A stretch of 36,332 nucleotides of DNA from Phaeodactylibacter sp. GTDB lineage: Bacteria > Bacteroidota > Bacteroidia > Chitinophagales > Saprospiraceae. The position numbers were made by a program, and so were the translations under genes. The DNA lies in assembly GCA_024102975.1 (NCBI GenBank), contig JAGFJD010000476.1, forward strand, positions 1 to 36,332. Direction: 5' to 3'. Position 1 is the stretch's first letter; the number at the start of each line of letters is the position of its first letter. A model generated the notes under the pieces. The model worked only from the letters and a program-made list of their open reading frames with translations, was not told the DNA's origin and made no database searches. Of this stretch, positions 7,487 to 15,934 are shown one piece after another.

Positions 7487-9364
7487 TCACTCTTCCAACT
7501 TCCAGATCACCGCCTCCAGTGGCGCCAGCCTTACCATAACCTTGCCTTTGCCGTCAGCAACCTTCAACTGCCCATCCTTATCTCCATAAAGCTGCTCTCC
7601 TAATTCATATTCCCCATCTTTCAACACCCAGGCCGTGATGACATCAGATGGAACCTTCAGTTCAAATTCATAACTCTTTTCCGCATCGAAATTGACTGCA
7701 ATGACCAGCTTCTGCGTTGCCGACCACCGCACAAAGGAGAACACCCGGTGACCGTATCCCTCCGTTTGCTCCCGGTTATAACTATGTATTTCCCGGTACT
7801 GCCCCATCAGCGCCGGGCTGTTGATCGTGAAGTTGAGCAGGCGGCGGTAGAAGTCGCGCAGCGCCTTCTCTTCGGGAGTGGACTGCCCGCCGTCGAACGC
7901 GCCGCCGTTCATCCAGCGCTGGTGGTGGGGCACGCCGATGTAGTCGAAGATGGAAGTGCGGGTAGGATCGCCGAAGCCCGGTTCTTCGGCGCCCGGCTCG
8001 CCGACCTCCTGCCCGAAGTAGATCATGGTGGGAGACGTGCTGATGGTAGCGGAAACCACCATGGCTGGTTTGCCCTTCCGGGCGTCGCCGGCGAAGGGCG
8101 GGCTGGCGATGCGCTGCTCGTCGTGGTTCTCCAGGAAGTGCAGCAGGTTGTGCTCAATACCGGCCTGGCCGGCCAGGATGGATAAGATGTGGTCGGTGCT
8201 GCCATGGCCCTGCATGATGTTTTTGAGGGTGTCGTACAGTTCTACCTTGTCGTAGAGGTAGTCCATCTTGCCAAGGTGGATGTAGTCGCGGTAGATGGAG
8301 GGGGTATAGATTTCCGCCAGCAGGAAGGCATCGGGGTTTTTCATCTTGATGGCCGAGTTCATGAAGCTCCAGAACTCCACCGGCACCATCTCCGCCATGT
8401 CGAAGCGGAAGCCGTCGACGCCCATGGCCGTCCAGTACAGGGCGATGTCGCGGAATTTTGTCCAGGAATCGGGCACGTCCTTGTCCTGCCAGAATTCGTA
8501 GTGAGCTTTGTAGTCTTTCTGATCGAAACCTTCGGGCAGTTCCGGGAAGTCCTTCGTGCCGTCCGGCCGTACGCCGTAGTTGACCTTCACGGTTTCGTAC
8601 CAGTCGTTGGCATCAGGTTGGGCCTTGCGGGCGCCGTTGCCGGTCCACCTGGCGGGGTTTTCGTCGAACCGGCCGTCGGCAAGGGGGTGGGGTTCGCCGC
8701 CCAGGGGCTGGTAGCCGCCCTGCGGCTCGGGTACGCGGAAGGGCTCGCCGGGGATGTAGTAGAAGTTGTTGTCGCGTTTGTATTCCACGGAGGTGTCGTC
8801 ATTAGCGCCGAAGCCCTCCACCCCTTCCGGGTTGTTTTTCCCCTCGTATCGGCGCGCCACGTGGTTGGGCACGATGTCGATGATCGCCTTCAGGCCGTGG
8901 CGGTGGGTGCGTTCGATCAGGGCCTGGAATTCTTCCAGCCGCCGGGCGGGGTCTTCCGCCAGGTCGGGGTTTACATTATAATAATCCTTTACCGCATAGG
9001 GCGAGCCGGCGCGGCCTTTGACCACGTCGGGGTCGTCGTTGGAGATGCCGTAGGCGGTATAGTCGCGGATGACGGCGTGGTGAGGCACGCCGGTATACCA
9101 GATGTGGGTGGCGCCCAGGGCGCGGATGGAATCCAGGGCCTTGCCGGTGAAGTCGCTGAATTTGCCCACGCCATTCTCTTCGATGGTGCCCCAGGGTTTG
9201 TTGGTGGTATTGGCATTGCCGAAGAGGCGGGTAAATACCTGGTAGACGACGATCTTGCGTTCGGTTGTTTCCTGTGTCATTTCCGGTTGGGATGGGTTGG
9301 GCGCGCAGCCGGCGTCGGCCAGCAGCAATATTGCGATCAGGTAGATTGGATGGTTCTTTTGCAT
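7487..9364 (-). CDS. GH13 alpha-amylase family lipoprotein
   Basis: 625 residues from the ATG at 9364. An in-frame ATG 33 nt upstream would place the signal peptide internally. MQKNHPIYLIAILLLADAGC looks like a lipoprotein signal with Cys20, although the residue at -3 is atypical. The four GH13 regions are present: DIVPNH (163-168), GFRFDMAE with nucleophile Asp322, LLAEIY with acid/base Glu351, and FLENHDEQR with Asp415. A C-terminal beta domain follows (VIAVNFDAEKSYEFELKV). Known chemistry: hydrolysis or transfer of alpha-glucosidic bonds. The precise substrate cannot be given, but a surface or periplasmic alpha-glucan-degrading role is likely. A TATATTTG element lies 5 nt before the ATG. 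First gene of a two-gene unit. Confidence 0.93.
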   Translation of the reverse strand: MQKNHPIYLIAILLLADAGCAPNPSQPEMTQETTERKIVVYQVFTRLFGNANTTNKPWGTIEENGVGKFSDFTGKALDSIRALGATHIWYTGVPHHAVIRDYTAYGISNDDPDVVKGRAGSPYAVKDYYNVNPDLAEDPARRLEEFQALIERTHRHGLKAIIDIVPNHVARRYEGKNNPEGVEGFGANDDTSVEYKRDNNFYYIPGEPFRVPEPQGGYQPLGGEPHPLADGRFDENPARWTGNGARKAQPDANDWYETVKVNYGVRPDGTKDFPELPEGFDQKDYKAHYEFWQDKDVPDSWTKFRDIALYWTAMGVDGFRFDMAEMVPVEFWSFMNSAIKMKNPDAFLLAEIYTPSIYRDYIHLGKMDYLYDKVELYDTLKNIMQGHGSTDHILSILAGQAGIEHNLLHFLENHDEQRIASPPFAGDARKGKPAMVVSATISTSPTMIYFGQEVGEPGAEEPGFGDPTRTSIFDYIGVPHHQRWMNGGAFDGGQSTPEEKALRDFYRRLLNFTINSPALMGQYREIHSYNREQTEGYGHRVFSFVRWSATQKLVIAVNFDAEKSYEFELKVPSDVITAWVLKDGEYELGEQLYGDKDGQLKVADGKGKVMVRLAPLEAVIWKLEE

Positions 9365-9368
9365 GGAG

Positions 9369-9376
9369 CAAATATA
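9369..9376 (-). promoter_or_regulatory. Bacteroidota -7 element for the amylase gene, leaderless type
   Basis: On the minus strand TATATTTG is a perfect TAnnTTTG match, ending 5 nt before the ATG (9364). A start site about 7 nt downstream would fall at or within the start codon, so either the mRNA is leaderless or a different promoter is used. It shares a 59-bp divergent intergenic region with the gene at 9424. Confidence 0.5.
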
Positions 9377-9411
9377 GGGAAAATGGGCTGCATCCATCAG
9401 GCAGAAAAGCT

Positions 9412-9419
9412 TATCTTAG
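9412..9419 (+). promoter_or_regulatory. Probable -7 element for the AAA-ATPase-like gene
   Basis: TATCTTAG differs from TAnnTTTG at one position and ends 4 nt before the ATG at 9424, again giving a nearly leaderless arrangement, back to back with the amylase promoter. Confidence 0.4.
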
Positions 9420-9423
9420 CGTA

Positions 9424-11106
9424 ATGAAAAAGCAGTTGCCCATCGGTAAATCGGATTTCAAATCTTTGATTGAAAACGGCTATTACTTTGTAGACAAAAG
9501 CTTATTCGTCAAAGAGATTATCGACAGCGCTGATGTATGCCTGATTACCCGGCCGCGCCGCTTCGGAAAAACGATAAACCTCTCTATGCTTCGCTATTTT
9601 TACAGCAACGAAGCCGATTGCAGCCATTTATTCCGGGATTTAGCCATCAGCCGGGAGGGGGAGCGTTATCTGGGTAAGCAATCCAAACACCCGGTAATTT
9701 TTTTAAGCTTTAAGGACATTAAAGCGAATACCTGGGAAAAAGCTTATTCGCAGATCGTTTTTTTGATTCAGGAAGTTTTGGTGGCAAACTTTCGCTACCT
9801 GCTGGATTGGGCGGAGTTGAATTTTTTGGAGAAAGAAAAGTTTATATCAATCCAAAAAGGAGATAGAGAGATAATCCACTATGCCAGTTTCCTCAAAATT
9901 GTTTCCAAAACGCTTCATCGTTATCATCAGGCAAAAACAGTCATTTTAATTGACGAATACGACACGCCGATACATGCTGCCTATATCAATGGTTACTACA
10001 GCCAGATGATCGAATTCATGCGCGATTTTCTCAGCGGCGGGCTGAAAGACAACAATTCGCTGGAAAAGGGGGTGATCACCGGCATCATGCGCGTAGCCAA
10101 GGAATCCATTTTTTCGGGTTTGAATAATCTGGACAGTTTTACTTTGCTCATGCAGCGCATGTCCGAACACTTTGGCTTTACGGAACCTGAAGTAACCCAG
10201 CTTATTAGCGACATGCAGCTGCCCGCAGGCGCCGGGGAAGAAATCCGGAAATGGTACAATGGTTATGTCTTTGGAGAAAAAATTATATACAACCCCTGGT
10301 CGATTATTCAATATGCCGACAAACCGGAGGAAGGTACCCGCCCATATTGGGTAAACACCTCTGACAATGCGCTGCTGAAACAGTTATTTTTCTCAGGCGG
10401 CGCCAATATCAAGGAAGAGCTCCATGAATTGATTCAAAAACGCCCGTTGCGCAAAGAAGTATCGGAAACCCTGTTTTTTGAAGATTTAGAACGCCGGACG
10501 GAAGCGGTGTGGACGTTGCTGGTGTTCGCCGGCTACCTCAAGGCACGGAATATGGAGCAGGAACACAGGGCCCGCACCTACGAATTGTCTATTCCAAATG
10601 AAGAGGTCGCGTATGTGTACGAGCGTTTCATTAAAGACTGGGTGCGCGAACAAATTCCGGAATCCGAGCTGAATCCCATGCTGGCGGCGCTTACTCAGGG
10701 CGATGTAGCGCTTTTCGAAGACTATTTTGCCCGCTTCGTCCAGAATGCCTTTAGTTTTCACGACACGCAGGCTTCAGAAATGGAGTCTTTTTACCATGCC
10801 TTCCTGCTGGGGCTGGTGGCCAGCCTGCAGCATGATTATGTCATCAAATCCAACCGGGAAAGCGGGCTGGGCCGGTACGACCTGATGCTGGCGCCAAAAA
10901 ACCGGGATAAAACAGGCATCGTCATTGAAATCAAACGCCCGCAAAAACGCAGGAATCAAAGCCTGCAGGACGCGCTTCAAATCGCCAGAGAACAACTCGT
11001 CAGTAATCACTATACGGCCGAATTAGAAGAAATGGGACTCAGGCATATCCTGAAACTGGCGATCGCAGTGGAAGGAAAAAAAGTGCTGGTCGAAGAGGTG
11101 TTTTAA
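9424..11106 (+). CDS. AAA-ATPase-like / PD-(D/E)XK (PDDEXK_9, DUF1703) protein
   Basis: 560 residues. The start is set at MKKQLPIG because this is the usual N-terminus of the family; 53 further codons upstream lie inside the divergent amylase gene. LITRPRRFGKT (P-loop, Lys49) and VILIDEYDTPI (Walker B, Asp177-Glu178) form the AAA-ATPase_like domain at about 1-230. The C-terminus holds the nuclease-like core, with Asp486 in GLGRYDLML and E502-x-K504 in VIEIK. These two-domain proteins are abundant and highly duplicated in Bacteroidota and Clostridia. Their role is unproven; a defence or mobile-element role has been suggested on the basis of fold. Single gene. Confidence 0.92.
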   Translation: MKKQLPIGKSDFKSLIENGYYFVDKSLFVKEIIDSADVCLITRPRRFGKTINLSMLRYFYSNEADCSHLFRDLAISREGERYLGKQSKHPVIFLSFKDIKANTWEKAYSQIVFLIQEVLVANFRYLLDWAELNFLEKEKFISIQKGDREIIHYASFLKIVSKTLHRYHQAKTVILIDEYDTPIHAAYINGYYSQMIEFMRDFLSGGLKDNNSLEKGVITGIMRVAKESIFSGLNNLDSFTLLMQRMSEHFGFTEPEVTQLISDMQLPAGAGEEIRKWYNGYVFGEKIIYNPWSIIQYADKPEEGTRPYWVNTSDNALLKQLFFSGGANIKEELHELIQKRPLRKEVSETLFFEDLERRTEAVWTLLVFAGYLKARNMEQEHRARTYELSIPNEEVAYVYERFIKDWVREQIPESELNPMLAALTQGDVALFEDYFARFVQNAFSFHDTQASEMESFYHAFLLGLVASLQHDYVIKSNRESGLGRYDLMLAPKNRDKTGIVIEIKRPQKRRNQSLQDALQIAREQLVSNHYTAELEEMGLRHILKLAIAVEGKKVLVEEVF

Positions 11107-11271
11107 AAGGCCATACACCGTAACAAAAGCAGCCCCTCCGGGATGACAAGGCAAACAGCAGCGATTGCACTGTGTGGATTCAACCGGCAAAGCGGCAACC
11201 CGGCCGAAAGAATTTTGGAAATACAAATTAAAACCCCGAACTTAACAATCTGTCATCAGCTAAATCTAACC

Positions 11272-11850
11272 ATGCAGGACATACTCCACCTCCTCTTCTG
11301 GGCCGGCACCATCGCCGGCGGGCTGCTCATCCTCCTGCTGCTGATCTCTATTTTTGCCGGCATGGATATGGGCGGCGACGTAGATGTCGACGCCGGCGGC
11401 GATATGGATGCCCACGCGGATGCTGACGCCAGCGACGCCGGCCTTGGCATCGTGAAGGCATTGCTCACGTTTATCTCCGTCGGCGCTTTCACCGCCCGCG
11501 CCATATTGCTCAACACCTCCTGGTCCTGGACGCTGGTGATCATCACCGCCCTCATCGCCGGGGGCATCGCCGTACTGCTGCTCACCTGGTTCTTCCGCTG
11601 GCTGCTCCGCAACCAGGAGGAAGGCACCTGGCGCCTCTGGATGGCCGAAGGCAAGATGGGTACGGTATACGTCCCCATACCGCCGGGCGGCAAAGGAAGG
11701 GTCGTCGTCAAGATCGACAACGTCAACCGCGAGATGGACGCCAGGACGGCAAACGGCCGAACGCTGGCCACCCACGAGAAAGTAATGGTGGTGGAAGCAA
11801 AGGAAGGATATGTGGTGGTGGCGCCGCTGGAGGAGGGAGATATTTTATAA
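11272..11850 (+). CDS. NfeD-like membrane protein (flotillin partner, YqiJ type)
   Basis: 192 residues from the ATG at 11272. An open frame continues 43 codons upstream but looks non-coding. Three membrane segments are visible at about 5-30, 58-80 and 83-110. Between the first and second is a loop extremely rich in Asp and His (GGDVDVDAGGDMDAHADADA), possibly cation-binding. The last 75 residues resemble the OB-fold of NfeD proteins (GKMGTVYVPIPPGGKGRVVV). NfeD/YqiJ proteins are typically encoded next to flotillins and act with them in membrane microdomains. The flotillin gene follows 22 nt downstream, so an operon is likely. Assignment rests on architecture and neighbour. Confidence 0.75.
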   Translation: MQDILHLLFWAGTIAGGLLILLLLISIFAGMDMGGDVDVDAGGDMDAHADADASDAGLGIVKALLTFISVGAFTARAILLNTSWSWTLVIITALIAGGIAVLLLTWFFRWLLRNQEEGTWRLWMAEGKMGTVYVPIPPGGKGRVVVKIDNVNREMDARTANGRTLATHEKVMVVEAKEGYVVVAPLEEGDIL

Positions 11851-11872
11851 ACCTCATCAACAAACCCAAAAT

Positions 11873-13534
11873 ATGACACTTCGCAATTCCATTGTTTCCA
11901 GGTTCCGGTTCCTGCTGTCGGCAGCCATCCTGTTCCTGTCCACCCCGCTGTGGGCCCAGTTGGATGAAGGCATCATGGGCAGGGGCATGTCCATCGCCCT
12001 GCCGATCATCGTTGTCATCGCGCTCTTCCTGTTGTTCCTTTGGTTCTTCATCTCCCGCTATCGCCGTTGCCCTTCCGATAAAATCCTGGTGATCTACGGG
12101 AAGACCGGGCAGGGCAGCGCCAACTGCATCCACGGCGGGGCGGCCTTCGTCTGGCCGGTGATCCAGGACTATCAGTACCTGGACCTGCAGCCCATGTCCA
12201 TCGACGTGAACCTGCAGGACGCCCTGTCCAAGCAGAACATCCGGGTGTCCGTCCCGGCCCAGTTCACAGTGGCCATCAGCAACGAGCCCAGCCTGATGAA
12301 AGCAGCCGCCGAGCGCCTGCTGGGCATGCACAAGGACTCGATCCGCTCCCTGGCCCACGACATCATCATGGGCCAGATGCGCCTGGTGATCGCCAATATG
12401 GACATCGAGGAGCTGAACGCCGACCGCGACAAGTTCGTCACCTCCGTCTACGAACACGTCGGGGACGAGCTGCACAAGATCGGCCTGGACCTCATCAACG
12501 TCAACGTCACCGACATCCACGACGAATCCGGCTACATCAAGGCACTGGGGCAGGAGGCCGCCGCCAAAGCCATCAACGACGCCAAGGTGAAAGTGGCCAA
12601 GGAGGAACGCACCGGCGCCATCGGCCAGGCCCAGGCCGCCAAAGAACAGCGCACCGAGGTGGCCATCGCCAACTCGGAAGCTGAAATCGGGGAAAAGGAG
12701 GCCGAGAAAAACCGCCGTACCCGCGTAGCCGCTGCCGACTCTGCCGCCGAGATCGGCGAAAAAGAGGCCGACAGAGAACGGCGCATCCAGGTAGCCGCCG
12801 CCAACTCCACCGCCGAAATCGGGGAAAAGAACGCCCAGGCAGAGGCCATCAAGGGGAAAAACCTGGCGGACATCGAAATTGCCCTTTCGGATACCGACCG
12901 CCGGCAAAAGGTAGCCGCCGCCAACAAGGATGCCGAAGTAGCCGAAAAAACCGCCGAGGCCGAAGCCCAGAAGGCGGCCTACCTGGCCCAGAAAGAAGCC
13001 GAGGACGCCCGCAAAGAGCGCGAACTGGCCGCCCGCCGCGCCAACGAAGTCGTCCAATCCCAGATCGACAAAGAAAAGACGGTCATCGCCGCCGAAGCCG
13101 AAGCCGAACAGAAGCGCAAGGTGGCTGAAGGCGAAGCCGCCGCCGTGCTGGCCCGCTACCAGGCCGAAGCCGAAGGCCTGCTCAAGGTGCTGGACGCCCA
13201 GGCATTGGGCTTCCAGAAGCTGGTCGACGCCGCCGACGGCAACGCTCAGGCGGCAATCGGGCTGCTCCTGGTAGACAAAATCCCGGAACTGGCCCGGATA
13301 CAGGCCGAAGCCATCAAGAACATCAAGTTCGACAAGGTGACCGTCTTCGACGGAGGCGACGGGCAGGGAACGGCCAGTTTCCTGAGCAATATGTTCAAAT
13401 CCATCCCTGCCCTGAGCGAGTTCATGAACCAGTCGGGCCTCAACCTGCCGGAATACCTGGCGAAGAACGGGGAGCCGAAGAACGGGGAGCCGGAGAAGAA
13501 GGAGAAAGAGGTTAAGGGAGAGAAGAAGGAGTAG
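11873..13534 (+). CDS. Flotillin family protein (YqiK-like, SPFH domain)
   Basis: 553 residues from the ATG at 11873. Residues 1-28 look like a signal sequence (FLSTPLWAQ) and 39-61 are a membrane anchor. The SPFH/band-7 domain follows at about 66-230 (CPSDKILVIYGKTG, GGAAFVWPVIQDY, INVNVTDIHDESGYI). Then comes the Ala/Glu-rich flotillin coiled coil at about 230-450, with three near-repeats of the VAxANSxAEIGEKEA type (12647-12830) and many EAE motifs. The C-terminus is charged (KNGEPEKKEKEVKGEKKE). Flotillins scaffold membrane domains and affect fluidity and secretion. It is co-transcribed with the NfeD-like gene. The stop lies only 7 nt from the stop of the convergent SnoaL-like gene. Confidence 0.92.
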   Translation: MTLRNSIVSRFRFLLSAAILFLSTPLWAQLDEGIMGRGMSIALPIIVVIALFLLFLWFFISRYRRCPSDKILVIYGKTGQGSANCIHGGAAFVWPVIQDYQYLDLQPMSIDVNLQDALSKQNIRVSVPAQFTVAISNEPSLMKAAAERLLGMHKDSIRSLAHDIIMGQMRLVIANMDIEELNADRDKFVTSVYEHVGDELHKIGLDLINVNVTDIHDESGYIKALGQEAAAKAINDAKVKVAKEERTGAIGQAQAAKEQRTEVAIANSEAEIGEKEAEKNRRTRVAAADSAAEIGEKEADRERRIQVAAANSTAEIGEKNAQAEAIKGKNLADIEIALSDTDRRQKVAAANKDAEVAEKTAEAEAQKAAYLAQKEAEDARKERELAARRANEVVQSQIDKEKTVIAAEAEAEQKRKVAEGEAAAVLARYQAEAEGLLKVLDAQALGFQKLVDAADGNAQAAIGLLLVDKIPELARIQAEAIKNIKFDKVTVFDGGDGQGTASFLSNMFKSIPALSEFMNQSGLNLPEYLAKNGEPKNGEPEKKEKEVKGEKKE

Positions 13535-13541
13535 CGGCAAT

Positions 13542-13949
13542 TTACTCCTCCCTTGTTTCAAACTCCGGTTTGATCGTCCCGGCCAGGCCCAGCTGTTCGA
13601 GCAGCTCCATCTGGTCGGCGATCATCCAGTGGTCGATGATCATGCCGTCCCTGATGCGGTAGCAGATGGCGAACGGCATTTTGAACTGTTTGAAGGTGGG
13701 CGGGATGTCGTCCAGGCTGCCTTCATGCCTGCCAGACTTGCTGGCCCGGACAAAGACTTTGTCATCGGCCGTATAAATCTCTTCAACTACGGCATCGTAG
13801 TGGGGAAAGGTTTGCTCAAAGAATTTGATGTGCCCGATCAGCTTTTCGTCAGAAACATATCTGCGGATCAGTTCTTCGGTCTTTCTTTTCCCCGCTAAGG
13901 CGTTGTAGTATTCTAAAATGAATGCCCGGTTGCGCTTTTCTGTATCCAT
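13542..13949 (-). CDS. SnoaL-like / ester cyclase family protein (paralogue A)
   Basis: 135 residues from the ATG at 13949 (MDTEKRNRAF). An upstream in-frame ATG at 14012 would add 21 residues not shared with its paralogue. The NTF2/SnoaL fold pattern is visible: N-terminal helix (FILEYYNALAGKRKTEELI), the FFEQTFPHYDAVVEEI strand-helix, VFVRASKSGRHEG, and the final strands ICYRIRDGMIIDHWMIADQ. The family includes polyketide cyclases and many small proteins of unknown chemistry. It is closely related to the protein encoded at 14372, with which it shares FPHY, GKHEG/GRHEG and HWMI-D. Substrate unknown. Confidence 0.85.
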   Translation of the reverse strand: MDTEKRNRAFILEYYNALAGKRKTEELIRRYVSDEKLIGHIKFFEQTFPHYDAVVEEIYTADDKVFVRASKSGRHEGSLDDIPPTFKQFKMPFAICYRIRDGMIIDHWMIADQMELLEQLGLAGTIKPEFETREE

Positions 13950-14371
13950 GTCCGTGTTTATAGTTTGGGGTGAAGTTGTCCAGACTCGTTCAACGCTTTC
14001 AAAATAATCCATTTAGGGGGACGGAGCAATGACTATTATCACACAGGAGCGCCTCGCTGTGGCCGCCACATCTTTGGATGCAGGTTGCGCCCTACTCATT
14101 CATAGAATCCAAAGGGCAAACGCCCCGCCCTGATAAAAAAGGCCAGGTTCCACCTTCGCAGAATCCCTGGCCTGCTTGTCGCGGTTTTTTGGGGTTATAC
14201 GGGTACGATACGCTATCCGGGCGCGTGTCCGGATGCCTCCCAACACGCTCTCGGGGGTTGAGCCGCGTGCCTTCGAAATAGAGGTATTTCTGCCCGGAGT
14301 TCGGCATTTCTCCGCTGAGCCCGCCGTTGTAAATGCCGTTGCCGGTAACGCCGGCAAACCGGCTGCAAAGA
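13950..14371. other. Gap between the two SnoaL-like genes; no convincing gene
   Basis: About 420 bp. Minus-strand frames are open over 14092-14357, but they have no recognisable domain, no start with ribosome binding site, and overlap each other; I treat them as chance ORFs. The only structured feature is the hairpin at 14140-14173. The upstream region of paralogue A presumably contains its promoter, but no clear TAnnTTTG is seen. Confidence 0.5.
14134..14173 (-). terminator. Rho-independent-type terminator after SnoaL-like paralogue B
   Basis: On the minus strand aggccagg (14173-14166) pairs perfectly with cctggcct (14147-14140) across an 18-nt loop and is followed by TTTTTT. It lies about 200 nt downstream of the stop at 14372 and would end that transcript before paralogue A. 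Confidence 0.6.
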
Positions 14372-14812
14372 TTACATGGCCAACACGTGCCAGTCTGTGA
14401 TCATCCAGTGCGCCACGATCCTGCCCTGCTCCACCCGGTACCCGATGGCATAAGGCAGCTCCACCCGCTCGCCGGTAGGAGCCAGGCCGTTCGCCCTGCC
14501 TTCGTGCTTCCCGATGAAGCGGGCCCGCACGATGACCCGGTTTCCTTCCGCCGTCACCTCGTCCACCCGCACCTGATAGTGCGGAAAGGCCTCCTCCAGG
14601 AAGGCGATGCGCTCGGCCAGATTCGGGTCGGAGGTGTATGGGGAAAGGATTTGGCGTTTATCGCCTGCTTCGTTGAGCGCCCGGATGAACTCGAGGATGA
14701 GTTTTTTATTTCTTCCGGTTGTGTCCACGGCATCTGGTTTTATGGCGGCGAATTTCCAGGAAGGTGAGCGTAAGGCCTTCCCGTGGTTTTTTGGGGTTTC
14801 GCTTGTTTTCAT
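14372..14812 (-). CDS. SnoaL-like / ester cyclase family protein (paralogue B)
   Basis: 146 residues from the ATG at 14812. The part homologous to paralogue A begins at a GTG (14728, MDTTGRN), so a shorter 118-residue product is possible. Same SnoaL-like pattern: LILEFIRALNEAGDKRQIL, FLEEAFPHYQVRVDEV, VIVRARFIGKHEG, AIGYRVEQGRIVAHWMITDW. The two genes face the same way about 0.4 kb apart, which suggests a local duplication that has diverged well. Function unknown; small-molecule cyclase or isomerase chemistry is only a family guess. Confidence 0.82.
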   Translation of the reverse strand: MKTSETPKNHGKALRSPSWKFAAIKPDAVDTTGRNKKLILEFIRALNEAGDKRQILSPYTSDPNLAERIAFLEEAFPHYQVRVDEVTAEGNRVIVRARFIGKHEGRANGLAPTGERVELPYAIGYRVEQGRIVAHWMITDWHVLAM

Positions 14813-14953
14813 CGGGTTGGCTGGCGCCTGGTGGCCTCACGCCCATCCTCATTACCTTCGTTGCATAATATACCCGAAAAAACAGGGCGGCAGGTAGGAT
14901 ATTCGTCCCGGAAAATGGACTGTAGGTTGCATGAGCGGTTGTGGCCGCTGTTC

Positions 14954-15029
14954 GCGGTTCGCTGTTCGCTGTTCGCTTGCAGCCCGCTAACTGCCAGCCG
15001 CTAACAGCGAACAGCGAACAGCGAACCGC
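14954..15029. repeat. Perfect 24-bp inverted repeat built of gttcgct units
   Basis: Left arm 14954-14977 and right arm 15006-15029 are exact reverse complements, each made of repeated gttcgct/agcgaac heptads, around a 28-nt loop. It lies 27 bp beyond the AraC-type gene's stop codon, so it could act as a terminator or barrier for that minus-strand transcript, but no U-tract is seen. Confidence 0.8.
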
Positions 15030-15055
15030 AATAGGCCTGTCTGGTTTCCTCGCTT

Positions 15056-15934
15056 CTATCCATGATGTATGGTTGTATTTTTCCGCAGATAAGAAGGGCT
15101 GAATCCGAATTGCTGCTTAAAAACGCGGGTGAAATGGCTCTTGTCGGTAAAGCCCACCTGGAAACACACATCGCTTACCGTCATCTCTCCTTTTTCCAGG
15201 TATGCCTTGGCTTTTTGCAGGCGGACAAAGCGGATATAACGGGATGGCGGTTGCCGGATCAGCGGTTTGAGCCGCCGGTACAGCTGGGTGCGGCTCAGGG
15301 CCAGGCTTTGGGCCAGGGCCCTGACGTCGAAGTCCTCCCGGCTGAGGTTGGCCAGGATGATGGCGTTCACTTTTTTGAGGAAGACCTGCTCCCGCTGGCC
15401 GTGTTGCCGGGCAACGGCCTCCTCCAGGCTTTTCATGCCGGTGGCGTAGGCCCGCATGCGCGACCGCAGTTTCTGAAAGAGGATCGGAACGTTGTCCTCC
15501 CCCTTTTCCTGCGGGGCATGCCTGGCGCTTTCGGCAACCGCCTCTCCTTCCGGCACTAAGGGCAAGCGGAGTTCAAACCGGGTGCCCTCGCCGGAACGCC
15601 CTTTCGCTTCTACCGGAAGCGGGAGGCCGGCTGTGATCTCTTTCAGCACAGGCAGGCTTACCCCCGTATTGGCAATGCTGATCAACACCTGTTCCTCCTC
15701 CTCTGGCAGCTCCACCGACAGGCGGGCCTCGTAGCCGGAGGGGGTATACGCAATCACGCGGCACAAGATTTGGCCGACGCTTTTGACGACGTCCTCCGGA
15801 AGGAAAGACAACTCCACCGCCTCGGCCTCCGTTTCAAAAGCCAGGCCTACAAAATTCGCCTGGGCGACAGGCATCAGGGCTTCGGCCAGGTGCCGCAGCA
15901 AAGGAATGATGTCTGTTTTGATGGGATACGCCAT
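15056..15934 (-). CDS. AraC-family regulator with N-terminal GHKL/HATPase-like domain
   Basis: 292 residues. The C-terminal 100 residues are a two-helix-turn-helix AraC domain: DFDVRALAQSLALSRTQLYR, RFVRLQKAKAYLE, VSDVCFQVGFTDKSHFTRVF and the closing KQQFGFSPSYLRK. The N-terminal half resembles a histidine-kinase ATPase domain (LISIANTGVSLPVL as an N/G1-like box, GRSGEGTRFELRLPL as a G2-like box) but has no visible dimerisation His box or receiver. It looks like a fragment of the hybrid two-component proteins common in Bacteroidota. Whether it binds ATP is uncertain. It is transcribed away from the eCIS-side cargo gene, sharing a 327-bp upstream region with it, so it is a candidate regulator of that region, though nothing proves this. 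Confidence 0.85.
   Translation of the reverse strand: MAYPIKTDIIPLLRHLAEALMPVAQANFVGLAFETEAEAVELSFLPEDVVKSVGQILCRVIAYTPSGYEARLSVELPEEEEQVLISIANTGVSLPVLKEITAGLPLPVEAKGRSGEGTRFELRLPLVPEGEAVAESARHAPQEKGEDNVPILFQKLRSRMRAYATGMKSLEEAVARQHGQREQVFLKKVNAIILANLSREDFDVRALAQSLALSRTQLYRRLKPLIRQPPSRYIRFVRLQKAKAYLEKGEMTVSDVCFQVGFTDKSHFTRVFKQQFGFSPSYLRKNTTIHHG

Noticed and set aside
11723..13561. A 612-residue minus-strand ORF opposite the flotillin gene
   Set aside because: It is antisense to a clear SPFH/flotillin sequence; its Gly/Phe/Leu-rich composition is the mirror of the Ala/Glu-rich coiled coil in GC-rich DNA.
14170..14350. tRNA gene
   Set aside because: A peptide of the GGIRTRA type made me look for one, but no T-loop, acceptor stem or anticodon arm could be drawn on either strand.
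14092..14357. Two overlapping minus-strand ORFs between the SnoaL-like genes
   Set aside because: No domain, no ribosome binding site, and they include the terminator-like hairpin; the resemblance of one peptide to common spurious annotations was not enough.
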